From Microcebus murinus (Eukaryota; Chordata; Mammalia; Primates; Cheirogaleidae), in assembly GCF_040939455.1 (NCBI RefSeq), contig NC_134108.1, positions 86,968,001 through 87,032,000 on the forward strand: a stretch of 64,000 bases of DNA. The letters run 5' to 3'. The notes below the pieces were generated by a model. It was not told the origin of the DNA, ran no database searches, and saw only the letters and a list, made by a program, of their open reading frames with translations. Position 1 is the first letter of the stretch. Each line of letters starts with the position of its first letter. Below, one piece after another: positions 25,930 through 37,750 of this stretch. Position numbers and translations under genes: made by a program.

Positions 25930-28545
25930 ATCAACCGCCAGCTACCTTTTTTAGAAAGGTCATGTGCCGTCTGCTTCATGATTGTCATCGGTTTATTCCA
26001 GCTGAGCTCCTGTAGACATACAGGATGTAGAGGCATACATGTAGGGGCAGATAGGCAAGTGCAGTGGGTGGCGTGGAAGTTTGTGATGACTATCATGTTG
26101 AATGTAGTATAGAGTTGTGCCCCTTCAAGGTCTCCCTTTAAGAGAACCTGTTGCAGAGAGCACAGTAGCCTGACAGTCTTCAGCTGCCCCGCACTTTTGG
26201 GTAGACTTTGGCTCTCATGCATAGACCACCCTCTTTCTGGCCTGTTCTCAGCCATTTCTGCTAAGTGTGGGATTCCTCTAACAGGCAACCTTTGCTCAGG
26301 GACTCTCCATCAGCCTGACTGTAATGTTCTCTGAACAGCACTACTCATACCCTGGCAAGGTGGCTTTCACATAGAACTCTAGTCTGAGTGGAACAGATAT
26401 GGCATGGAGAGTCTCTAAACCACTGTGGGCAGCCCAAGTGGTGAAGATTTAACTGGTCATGATCTGGGATCATGCAGAGAGGAATGTCTCACTGGAATGA
26501 TTATTGAAGCAATGGAAAGCTAAGCGGTTGGGAGTGGGACAAGGCAATGCCTACAAGACAGCAGAGTTGGCTGGTTACTAGACTACTAAGTTGTCTTGTT
26601 GCCTTGCACGGGGATTTTGAGGAACTGAGGGTGGTTACACACTGTTAAAGGCTAAATGTGAGAGCCAGAGGACATATTTTATGGATTACAGGTAGGACCT
26701 TATCTCTTTCTGACGAAGAGTGGACATAAGTGAGGAGCAGACAAACTTGGTGGTCAGAGTCACAGACCTCCAAAGACATTTGAGTGTTTAGTGAACACTG
26801 TCATGCTAAAGTCTGGACTGTGGTTGAGAAAACCTAGGGCCCTTGCATGGAATATGGAGAAATATGGATAGATGCTCCTGAAGATTTTGGCTTTGCAGAC
26901 ACTCCCTAACTACCACGCCTGCCTAAGCTCTTAGGGCTTATAGAGGTGCCCCACCCCTCCCAAGTAAGAGTGAGCATTTCTCCTGTATGCAATGACACTG
27001 CAGCAGCCTCTCCCGCACAAAGCCACAGTTATCCCACTTTGGATGTCTCCACCCCTCTCCTGCCTCCCAGGCTGGTAAGTAGGAATAAATCCTGGCATAG
27101 GCCTGCAGGGGCATGCTGGGTCTGACAATAGAGGAAAGGGATGAAACCCAAGTGAGCTGTAGAAGTTAGCTAGTGTGTGTACCAGCATGAGCCAGAGGAA
27201 TGGCCCTGCCAATGGGATTTTAATGGTGATGAGGGGAGCTGGAACCCAGGCTGGATAAGCAAGAATTCACTGACTTGGGCTCACTTCCTCAGGACATTGG
27301 GTTTAACACCTTGGCAAGAACTCCAAGGGATAAGGAAAACTCACCGCTAGGGAAACTCTTAGAAGCCTTGAGAAAAGGATGATGGCCCATTCCGAACAGA
27401 GTGAAAATGCTCGAGTTGTCCTTGAAAATGATAAACAAAGGATAAAGGGGCCAAGGGAAGTGAGCACACAGGAACAGATACATTATATGAGGCCAGAAGA
27501 CCCATTGGAGGTTTACGTTTCCCCAGGAGACCCCTTCCCCCCAAAAGAATATGCCACTCACCATGCTGGTGAGAGGGACACCCGCGTCTCCGAGCAGGTA
27601 AGTGGTGTCTCTCCTCTGCTGCGACCCAGGGCTGACAGTGGAAAGAGCAATCACAGAGTCCGGCTTGTTAACAGTCTGCGGATGATGTAATGATAAGTTA
27701 CATAAATTAAATGTAATAAATTCTGACCTGGAATGATCTTATTGTCAGTGGCTTAGGCTCCTCTGAAATGAGGTTTTGGGTAACACTACCAGGTAGTCTG
27801 CCTGTTGAGGTGGTAGTTTAAAGTGAGGGGGTGTTGGATTTAGAAAGGAGAGTGGAGAGGTGGGTGACGCATAGCTGTGAGGCCCATAGACCATGTGCAG
27901 TGATGAGGGATGTAGTGCAGACTGCTAACTTTCCCCTTTCTCAGTTTCTCCTCAGAAGGCTGGTGTGTGGGAGCCATGGAGAAGCTGGTCCCTAAGCACG
28001 CATGGAGGAGAAGTGGATCTGTGCAGCTGTGCAGCACACAGTCCCCATGGACTGTAGAGTCCATGCAGCTGTGTTCCTCAGATCTTCCTTAAAGAGAACT
28101 TCCTGCAAAGATCACAATTAATGACAGCCTCTAGCTGCTATGCCTTTTGATCTGCTGAAGTCCGCTCCCAGCCAAAGACTGAGCATGGTGGAAATACTAG
28201 AATGGCACATTTTTGTCCAATGCAGGAATCCTTTGAAAAATTTTTCTCGGGGACTGACTGCTCACTTGCCTTGCACGGACTTTTCTCAGAGCTGCACTGC
28301 AGTCTGAGGCTCTTTCTGCCTAAACCTTGAATCCTCTTTCCTTTCTTCTTTCACAGTTGTCAGACTTGCATTGTTGTTTGAAGGCTCTACAATCCCATTC
28401 TTGCATCCTTCACCTATATCATCGATAGGAATTTTGCCAAATAAATCTCTTGCACACCTATCCCATCTTTGTGTCAGTTTCTGCAATGACCTATATTGAC
28501 ACAGTGGGATTCTGTAATCCTGGGCTTAGCCCAAAGCAGACAAGA
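25930..28545 (+). mobile_element. Degenerate class-I ERV-like element with two LTR remnants
   Basis: Two segments about 1.96 kb apart align with each other by eye: 26110-26340 and 28065-28295. Shared blocks include 'aagagaac', 'gacag.ctt.agctgc', 'ggactg/ctct' and a closing '...tctcagagctgcac' type sequence. The right one continues into an LTR-like 3' end with a polyadenylation signal ('ccaaataaatctcttgcac', about 28438-28456). The sequence between (26350-27700) would be internal, but I recognise no gag, pol or env frame in it; it has been shortened and disrupted. The left LTR is truncated. Class and boundaries are uncertain. Confidence 0.45.
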
Positions 28546-29710
28546 GTACATCCTGGGTAAAAAAAAAAAGCAAGAAGAGAAAGAATGTATTCAAATAAAA
28601 TTAACAGCTGTTTGCAAATGCATATTTTTCATTTTTAAATATTAGCTATTTTAATGTTCTTCAACAAAATTGGAAAGCCAATATTCTTCCAATTTAAAAA
28701 TGATTCACAACAGGAAGAAATACTGGTTTTGTATAATTACTAGATATTCTCCATAGTCCACTGCAAAGAAATGTGCTTCTTGGGCTAGGATTTAAAAGGA
28801 AATTAAAGACTCATTAAGGTTAACTAGGTCAGATGGTTAAAAAAGTGATGATGCTAATTATTCTTTACCTTAATTAAAGTAACGGATTTAGATGGAAAAA
28901 TGAAAGGATCTGCAGTTAGGAATATTGTAGTTTACTAAAAACAAGGGAGGTAAATTGCTAGAATTCTTAACAAAAAATTTATTCATTTTAAGTTAAACAC
29001 ATGCTGTGTATTTTGTGTACCCTTGATGTAACTGAGAAAATATCCTACTCTGCTTTCTTGAAGTTTATACTTATACAATCTCCTATTTGATTCTACTCAG
29101 TGTACTTAGGTGTAAGAAATATGCATCCTTGTTCCTGTGCAAACCTGTGGAGAGAGCTCTTCTGTTTCACCTCTCTTTCTGCATCATTTCTTACCTAGAG
29201 TGATAATGGCTTCACCTTCCCTAGTACAGAACCCCTCCTGGGTCCTCCTCCCACCACTCGGAGAATGCATGCTAAAAGAGATTTAACTTCTTACCCTTCA
29301 GAATTCTCATTTTCTCAGTGACCATCACTTCAAAGGTGATCAAGTCTGAAACTTTATATCATCTGCTGTGAGTTGTTAAAAATACCATGTCTTAACCTAG
29401 AGGGTTAAAAACCTTAAGGAAAAACTTCAAAGTATCTGCTGCCATCTGGTAGGATATATGACAATGGGAAAATTCTTGTTCCTCTGCCTTTGAGCTGGTC
29501 TTACCTTGGATATCCACAGAGCTCACCACCCAGAGTATAACACATATAGAGTGCCTATGAATTATTTTTTTCTTCATAATTCTATTTTTTTTTACTGATA
29601 TTTCTACCTCACTTTTTTTTATATAGACAGAGTTCAGAATAATTTTAAGATTTACTCACATGGAGAAATAAGTGAGGAGTTGAATTTTGCACAAGTAACC
29701 TGCAAAGGTA
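28546..29710. other. Unique sequence, no gene seen
   Basis: Begins with an A-run at 28560. Nothing else recognisable. Confidence 0.5.
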
Positions 29711-29828
29711 AAAGGGATAAGAGAATCTCAGACTTGTGGGGGGAGGGGAGAATGGGCAGTTATTGAAACCTTAAAATTTGTACCCCCATAATATGCTGAA
29801 ATAAAAAGAAAAAAAGGGATAAGAGAAT
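29711..29828 (+). mobile_element. 86-bp L1 3'-tail micro-insertion with 16-bp TSD
   Basis: Identical 'aaagggataagagaat' copies at 29711-29726 and 29813-29828 flank 86 bp. The insert is the G-rich 3'UTR end and tail of the young strepsirrhine L1 ('gtggggggaggggagaatgg', 'ttgtacccccataatatgct', 'gaaataaaaagaaaa'). It is an extremely 5'-truncated target-primed insertion, comparable in sequence to the tail of the 43.9-44.6 kb L1. Confidence 0.92.
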
Positions 29829-30070
29829 AAACGATGCAGTTGAGGAAATAATTCAGTTACCAAACAGAAGGAGTGACGAAGGATGATAGATTAGACTGAA
29901 TAGGAAAGGTGCACAAACGGCATATCCTAAGGTGGTAGGGATCAATTTGTATTTGGGCACATACTTCTTGAAGCTATGAGCCAGATAGAGGGCTAGGCTG
30001 CATCTTACATTTTTCTAGGCAGTAAATGGAAAGAATTTGAACTCGATGCTTCTATATTGGATGAATAATG
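29829..30070. other. Unique spacer
   Basis: Nothing recognisable. Confidence 0.5.
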
Positions 30071-30545
30071 TGATGGTTAATTTTATGTGTCACTGAGCAC
30101 CTAGATATTTGGTAAAATAGTCTTTCTGGGTGTGTCTTTGAGGGTGTTTCTGGATGAGATAAACATTTGAATCAGTAGACTGAGTAAAGCAGATTGGCCT
30201 CCCCAGTGTGGATAATTCTGTGGATAATTCTCATCCAGTCACTTGAGGGCCTGAATAGAATAAAAAGGTGAGCAAGAAAGAACTCTCTCTTTGGGTCTGT
30301 CTTCAAACTAGAAGAACATTGGTCTCCTGCATTTGAAATTGTCCTTGGATCAGAGCTTATACTATCAGCTTTGTTGTTTTTCAGTTCTTCCATCTCAAAC
30401 TAGAACTATACCATTAGCTTTCTGGGTCTGGACTTCTCATCCCCCATAGATGAGCCAATTTCTTATAATAAATTTTTCTCTCTCTCTTTGTATATGTGTG
30501 TGTGTGTCCTACTGGTTCTGTTTCTAGTTAGAACCCTAACTAATA
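30071..30545 (+). repeat. ERVL-class LTR (MLT2-like)
   Basis: Starts 'tgatggttaattttatgtgt' and proceeds through 'gggtgtgtctttgagggtgt', 'ggatgagataaacatttgaa', 'gtagactgagtaaagcagat' and 'cctgaatagaataaaaaggt'. It ends 'cctactggttctgtttctag' and 'aaccctaactaatact'. A (TG)n/(CT)n stretch near 30475-30508 is a normal part of this LTR type. The internal remnant follows directly, so this is a 5' LTR. Confidence 0.7.
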
Positions 30546-31800
30546 CTTTTAATAATATTTTGATACCGAGATGTGGGGTGCTGCTATAACAAATACCTAA
30601 AAATGTGGAAGTGGTTTCCAAACTGGGTAATGACAGAGTTTTGAGGTGTATGCTAGAAAAAGCCAAGACTGCTGTGAAGGGATTGTTAAGGGACTATGAA
30701 GAGATTTTGGTGTGGGCTCAGAAGGAAAAGAGGAGGTCTGTAAAGAAAGCATTTGTGCTCTTAGAGAATATGTAAATAACCATAAAGAACAGAACATTAG
30801 TAAAAATATGGATGGCAAAGGCTACTATGGTAAGGTCTTAGATAGAAATGAGGAATGCATAATTGGAGAAAACATGCTCCACATTATAAAGTGGCAAAGA
30901 ATTTGGCTGAATTGTGATCTAGTGTTCTGTGGAAGGTAGAATTTGTGTGATGAAACTGAATATTTAGCTGAGGACATTTCTAAGCAGAGTATTGAAGAAA
31001 TGGCTTGGTTCCTGTTGATTGCCTATAGCATAATAAAACATGAGAAGAGAGAAATGAAGTGAAGAAAGAATTGTTAAGCACAAAGGAAGAAAAACTTAAA
31101 GACTTGGACTAACTTAAAGACTTCAGCCTATCCAAATTGCAAAAAACAAGGAAGTTTGTTCTAGAGAACACTAAGGATGTGGCTGAAAAACAATTCGATA
31201 GGGAGACGAGTGTGGGTGTGAACTATGAGTGTAATCAGCCACCCCAGCAGAAACACTGCCAGGATGAACAGATGGGAACAACAATGGGACAGGATAAGGG
31301 AAGGCTGCTGAAATATTTAAACCTTACAGGACCAGAACATAGAGCTATTTGGCTGTGAACATGCACTGTTCTTCTAAACGGGGAAGACTGCCCCCAGAGG
31401 CAATTCAGAGATCATCAGTGTTGCCTCCTCCTTTCAAAATGGAGGGGTGGGGCAAGGTGGGGCAGGATCACCTGGGTTTTAACAGGCCCAACAGTGGCTG
31501 TCTGGAGGCTTGCAAGTGGAAACCCCACTGGAAGAGTCACAGCAGTGGGACAAAGGCCCCAGAACCAAAGGGAATCATTCTTGAGCCTTAAGAGCTAATG
31601 GGATTTACCTTGCTAGGTTAGTAGCTTGCTTGGAACTCAGCACTCATAAATTCCTTCTGATTTCTTTTTTCTGGAATGAGGATGTCTATTCTATGCCTGT
31701 CCTACCACTGTATTTTGAAAGAACATAACTTATCTGGTTTTACAAGTTCACAGCTGTAAAGGAATTTTTTTCTCAGAATGAATTATACCTCGAGTCTCAC
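30546..31800 (+). mobile_element. ERVL/MaLR internal-region remnant
   Basis: Directly after the LTR comes 'ttgataccgagatgtggggt' and 'gctgctataacaaataccta', the hallmark of the primer-binding and leader region of ERVL/MaLR elements. 'gtggcaaagaatttggctga' and 'atttagctgaggacatttct' follow in the expected order. No long frame survives: open segments are 60-80 codons with repeated stops. I recognise no protease, polymerase or integrase motif. A reverse L1 3' end abuts it at about 31845 and may have cut it. Confidence 0.6.
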
Positions 31801-31844
31801 TTGTGCCTGATTTAGATGATATTTATTATATGTTTAATTCTACA

Positions 31845-33268
31845 TATAATAATAATTGTACATATTTATGGGGTACATAGCAATGTTTTGTTACATATAA
31901 TGTATAGTGATCACAGGGTAATTAGCATATTAGCATATTCACCATGTCAAACGTTTATCATTTCTTTGTCCTGGGAACATTCAGTATCCTTCTTGTAGCT
32001 ATTTGAAACTATATATTATTGTTATATAGTCATTCTACAGTGCTATAGAACACTAAACTTACTAGTCCCATTTAGCTGTAATTTTATATCCTTTAACAAA
32101 TTTCTCCCTGTTTTTTCCTTCTCTCTACCCTTTGCAGCCCTTTGCATCCTCTGTTCTATTTTTTACTTCTATGAGATCAGCTTTTCTTAAGTTTCTACAT
32201 ATGAATGGGAACAGACAATGTTTAACTTTCTGTTCCTGGCTTATTTTACTTTATATAATATCCTCCAGTTCCACTCACATTGCTGTGAATGACAGAAATT
32301 TATTTATTCTTTATGTCTGAAGGGTATTCCATGGTATATATTTACTACATTTTCTTTATCCATTCATCTATTATTGGACACCTAGGTTGATTCTATATCT
32401 TGGCTATTGTGAATAGTACTACAATAAACATGGCAGTGCATCTATCTCTTATATCTACTGATTTCTTTTGGATAAATGCCCAGTAGTGGGATTGCTGGAT
32501 CATATAGTAGTTCTATTTATAGTTTCTTGAGGAACCTCCATATTGTTTTCCATAATGGCTACACTAGTTTACATTCTCACCAACAGTGTATAAGAGTTTC
32601 TTTTTCATATTGTTGCTAGCATTTGTTATTTTTTGTCTTTTTGATAAAAGCCATTTTAGCTGGAGTGAGATGATACCTCATTGTGGTTTTGGTTTATATT
32701 TCTCTGATGATTAGTAATGTTGAGCATTTTAAAAATATATTTTCTGGCCATTTGTTTGTCTTCTTTTGAGAAATATCTATTCAGATTTTTTTTTTACCAT
32801 ATTTAAATCATATTGGTTTTTGCTGTTGAGATGTTTGAGTTCTTTGTATGCTCTGGATATTAATTCCCTGTTGGATGAATAATTTGCAAACATCTTCTCC
32901 CAGTCTGTAGGTTGTCCTTTCACTCTGTTGTTTTCTTTGTTGTGCAGAAGCTTTTTAGTTTGATATAATCCCATTTGTGTATTTCTGCTTTATTTGCGTG
33001 TCCTTTTGAGGTCTTATCAATAAAATCTTTTTGCAGACTAATGTCTTGAAGTGTTTACTGTATGTTTTCTGCTGGTACTTTTATTGTTTTAAGTTTTAAA
33101 TTTAGGTCTTCAATCCATTTGGAGTTGATTTTTGTATGTGGTAAGAGATAGGGTTTTAGTTTTACTCTTCTCATATGGATATCCAATTTTCCCAGCACCA
33201 TTTGTTGAAGAGAATTTCCTTTCCTCAATGAGTGTTTTTAGTGCCTTTGTCAAAAATCAGTTGCCTGA
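31845..33268 (-). mobile_element. L1 LINE 3' end (L1MA-like), 5'-truncated
   Basis: Reverse-oriented old L1: 3'UTR (31845-32300, 'catatttatggggtacatag', 'taccctttgcagccc'), then the antisense of ORF2's C-terminal region ('ggtattccatggtatatatt', 'tattgtgaatagtactacaa', 'agtgggattgctggatcata', 'tctcaccaacagtgtataag', 'cttctcccagtctgtaggtt', 'cccagcaccatttgttgaag'). Stops and shifts prevent any ORF2 frame longer than about 65 codons. The copy ends near 33268, so only about the last 1.4 kb of L1 is present. Confidence 0.88.
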
Positions 33269-35212
33269 GCAGATTACGTTAGATAATGAGAGGGAAGATG
33301 TGGGGATTACTCTGAAGTTTCTAAAAAATTAAGGATAATGGTGTCATTTTTCAGGAGAAGGATTATTGAAAGAAAGAAAGACGTGAAAAAAAAAAAGAAG
33401 TTTGAGGAACAATGATGGCTCCTCCTTTGGGACATATTGAAGTGATTTGTGGAGCTGAAGTTCCTAAGTTGAGATATTTGGCATATAGTCAGATATATGA
33501 ATCTGGGACAGAGGGAAGCTATTTGAAATGGAGATGTAAGTTTCAGAAATTTAATTCATAAAGGGAACATTATAAATACGCTATAAGAAAATAATGTTAT
33601 GAGAGGATCAAATTTCAAAATGGAAAAGACCATTTATGTATAATGTTTCAATGATCCAAGATACTTTTTAAGTTTATCTTAGAAGCAGTAGACTAAAAGA
33701 GACCATTACAGTTTGTCTAGTCCATCATCATCTTGCCTTCTGGGAACAAGGCTCATTACCATCACACGGAATATCCTATTCACTTATGACACACACACTA
33801 GAGGGAACCAGGAAGGAATGAGGTTAATGATTCCCCCACCCATTTCCTTTTTATACCAGATTTGGACTAGTTTAGGGCTCCCAATGGTAAGTGTGCTTAA
33901 AAATGCAGAGATTACAGAAAGAATATTTCCTTTTTAAATTTCCTTTGCCATCTCAATAATCAGCAAAATTTTCTGTATAGGCAAAATAAATAACCTGCTA
34001 AATCTAGATTTTCCTTATGCTTAACTTTAGTATATCATCTCATTTTAGAATTTCTCTTTCTTTATAGCTATGGAGAGCAATTCTCTTAGGTAATGTCAGT
34101 AGAAATGGAGTCCCCTATATTCCACTGTGGCTGACAAAGAAAATCTCTCAGAAAAAGTGTCCAGTAATTAGTAAAATGTTCGCATGTCATATCACTTATA
34201 CCATGGGTCATTGGCTAACAATAAAGAAGAACTAACTTTATCATTTAAGCATTGCAGTTTGGACTAATTTAGGTTATACTGATTGCTTAATCAAACATCT
34301 CTTTCTTACTCAAGAGACTTTAAAATAATTGAATTTAGGTCCTGGGAAGGAAGTAATTTATAGACTGCATTGTCCTATCCTTCCAGATGAGAAAACTGGG
34401 GCCAAAAGCTGTGACAAACTGATCAAAAGCCATTTGAGATATTCACAAGCTATTCACTCTGCCAACCTCTTTCTATTGCCATCTACTTCCTTTGTATTAT
34501 AGTATCTTGTGTTCTTGTAAAATATCACTTTCAGAAATCTTCAAAAATTATATCAACACAATCCAGTTGGGATCAACCTCCACAGGGAGAAGAAGGCTAT
34601 GGTGATACATACATGATTATGTCAGTTTACATTTCCCCCAAAGCAGAGCCTGAGACAAGGACCTGGGTGCAAGTAGTTTATTGTGGATGTGATCCAAGCA
34701 AGGAAGAGTGAGAGCTAGAAAAAGTGAGATAGGACAGAAGGGAAAGCCAATTTTATGGTGTATTTCTAAGGCTATTTCCCTGAGGAATGAGGGCTTCAGT
34801 TCATTGGGGTTTCCTGAGAAAGATGCAGGAGCCTTACCAGAATCAGCCATCCAGAAAAATGGGAGGCATTTATCCTTCAGCTCCTACTATACCCATTGGT
34901 TGAAGTTTGCCCCTGTGGCATTAACTCTTCCATGTTTCTGGGATGAAATTTGGCATAGAAGTGGGATAGAGAATAAGACAGATCTGAGGTCAAATCCTGG
35001 CTTCTTCATTTAACCACTTGTGTTTATCATTATTACTTGGCATTTTGGAGACACATATCCTATTTTGATGTTATTTAATTGGATTGTTGTGAAAACATTT
35101 GTTGCAATGTGGCTTTAAATAATGGCTTATTTTTTCTTAGTAGAATTTAGAAAGTGAGAAATTTATTTTGAACATTTTTCAAGCACTTAAAAATTCAACA
35201 GTGGAGACAATT
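33269..35212. other. Unique sequence, no gene seen
   Basis: No supported gene. The stretch 34650-34960 has the texture of an old interspersed repeat that I cannot name; open frames on both strands there (77 and 101 codons) show no motif. A MIR-like scrap may lie near 34380-34450. Confidence 0.45.
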
Positions 35213-35583
35213 TGTCTTAGTCCCTTCAGACTGCTATAACAAGATACCATAGACTGGGTGGATTATAAATAGCAGATATTTATTTTTCATAGTTTTAGAG
35301 ACTGACAAGTCCAAGATCAAGGCACCAGATTTGGTATCTGGGGAGGATCTTCTTCCTCACTGACAGCTGTCTTCTCACTGTAACCTTACATGGCAGGAGG
35401 GGGAAAGGACATCTCTGGGGTCTCTATAAAAGACACCATAAAAAGGGCACTAACCCTATTCATGAGAGCTCCACCATCATGATCTAATTACCTGGCAAAG
35501 GCCCCACCTCCTAAACCATCACAGTGGAGGTTAGGATTTCAACATAAGCATTAGAGGGGTACACTAACATTCAGTCCATTGCA
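35213..35583 (-). repeat. MaLR solo LTR (MST-like)
   Basis: Reverse-oriented relative of the LTR at 6600-6973. Landmarks: 'cttagtcccttcagactgct', 'ataccatagactgggtggat', 'ggggtctctataaaagacac', 'ctattcatgagagctccacc', 'catgatctaattacctggca', 'aaggccccacctcctaaacc' and 'taggatttcaacataagcat'. Near full length with no internal region. Confidence 0.85.
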
Positions 35584-36664
35584 TATGTAACCTCATTATA
35601 ACACTGTCACGTGGCTAGACTCATGAACCCAATGGTATATCATAGTAAGATTCCTGTGTACATCAAGAAAAAAGAAAGCCTGCGTAGCTCTGAAATTACT
35701 TTTCAGGATTTGGCATATGTATAACTGTGTTATGAAAATGGGAAAGCATCCAGGTTTAATAGAAAGACAGTGACTCATATTTCACAAATATTAAGAATTA
35801 CAAGACATAGATGATAATCTATGTAATCCCTAAGCAGCTCTCATGATGTATTCCCAGCTCACGTTTGCATGAGATCAGAGAACTCCAGTTATTAGGAAGA
35901 GGAGAAAGCCTTAAGTATAATGGATTATATAATTAAAATAGCAATGGATTTACATTTATGTCAACATGGAAAAATTGTTGGATATTAGATACACCCTAGG
36001 TAGATGCCAGAGTTTGTTGTTAAACTGTTCAGAATTTCTTGATAAAATAATGACAATGCTCATTCCTTTAAATATATTTCTGAGTGCACTGTGCTATTTG
36101 GAAATATTTTTTAAGACAAAGATTTAATTTGGTTTTGAAAATTTGGAATTGCCACATTTTGCACTGGAATAAAATTCCCTTTTCAATTTTGAACAATCTG
36201 TGGCTAACAAAAATACATTGACATTTCCTCGATGAAAGATGAGTAATCACAAAATTCATAACTCATAGTAAGGAAGATGATAACATTGTGAAACTGTGAA
36301 GCTTTTCTTTTTTCTTACCCAGTTATTAAGGGGCAGTGCCAATATCTTAGCAATTATGTGCGAAACTACAGGTCAGTTCTAAAGTGCAGTCTGGAGGCAA
36401 AACATTGGTCCAGATGACTTCTCAACATCTCAATTTTTTCTATATTTCAGGATATAAAGGGAGAAAAGAGAGAGAAATTATGATTATTTACAAGATAATT
36501 GTAAGAAAAGAACAATAAGGATCATGACTTAGGCTTTACCTACTGGTGTTTACAAAACATAAAATAAAACTTTTCTATCTATATTAGAGTTCAATGGATG
36601 GGATTGTTGAATGCAAATCTCTCTCAATGTATTTCCTGTTATTTTCAGAAGAACTCAGATGAGA

Positions 36665-36955
36665 CTATAGATATTCTTGTAATACATCCAGTAAGCTACA
36701 GCTACTGAGGGTATTACTTTTCTTATCCTCTTTTGGTTCCCATTTGTCCACATCTACTGTCTGAGAAAGCACTTGGTCACTGTCTGTGTCGGAACCTTCA
36801 ATGTCAATGTAAAGCACGCTGACTCTGTTCTCTCCCACAACTTCTAGTCTTGGGTGTTCCAGGTCATTGTTATTGAAAAAGTAGCAGAATAGACTCCTGT
36901 CCATGTATTTGTCACACTTTGTTTTCTCATCTTCAAAGCACCCATATCTATAATC
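36665..36955 (-). other. Anonymous 96-codon open frame, protein-like composition
   Basis: The minus strand is open from just after a TAA at 36956-36958 to a TAG at 36665, with the first Met at 36902-36904 (79 residues from there). The translation is not low-complexity and has an unusually protein-like mix: 'VLYIDIEGSDTDSDQ' followed by an acidic, Trp-containing 'VDVDKWEPKEDKK'. There is no A-tail downstream, no evident polypyrimidine-tract acceptor upstream and no neighbouring exon that I can see. It might be a retrocopy fragment, an old exon or chance. I do not recognise the family. Confidence 0.3.
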
Positions 36956-37682
36956 TTACCAAATCCACCAATTAGTCTATCAGCTGCCTGTCCTCTGCCA
37001 TTTACTCATAAGAGCTCACCTAGTTAATAAATCCGCTAGAGAATAGGCTCTGTAAAATTCTATTTATTCTCTTCCCTCTTTTTCTACTAAGGAAGTATAG
37101 AGTTGAGGAATACTGGGTGGGGGTGAGATATGTTTCTTCTAACATTCATGCCCTAATTGAGCTAACAGGCTGTCTTATTGCACCTCCATTCTTATTTAAA
37201 CTGTGAACAACAGTACACACACCCTTCATTTTATTGATAAGAAAACAAATTGAGTAACTAACATGATTGAGGCCATACAAATAAAATAGATCAGAAATCC
37301 AAGTTAGTCTGTCTGAGACCATAAAAACATCTCTACATATTATTTGACTGAATCTTAACTATGAAATCTTTGCGATATCGAGAAATTTGCTGCATATTTT
37401 TACTATTCTACTACTATGATGAAAAAGGCAAGCTGATAAATTTGAATTGTAATATTTAAAAAATATTTCAGAAAGATATTCTAATGATTCCACTAATTAT
37501 ATTTTGACATAATATTGTCAGTTTAGATAATATTGATCATTATATACAAAAATGACATTAGATGGATATATATTTTGAATTTTTTCAGTAATATTAGTAG
37601 ATAGTTTTCAGTCATTTATACACTGTCACTTAATTCACTTTTTAAATCCAAGATTTTTTCAAGACAATAAAATTATGATTGA

Positions 37683-37750
37683 GGATTAGCATTTTATGGT
37701 AAAGAATCTTTACCATTTTATGGTAAAGATTAGCACTTTATGGTAAAGAA
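37683..37750. repeat. Local direct and inverted duplication
   Basis: 'ttttatggtaaag' and close variants occur three times within 60 bp, and 'gattagca(t/c)ttt' twice. The centre 'ggtaaagaatctttacc' is a perfect inverted repeat with 8-base arms around one base. Confidence 0.8.

Noticed and set aside
27379..27690. 103-codon frame as a possible retroviral gag piece
   Set aside because: It lies in an ERV-like interior and is charged and polar, but shows no capsid major-homology or zinc-knuckle motif, so no product is assigned.
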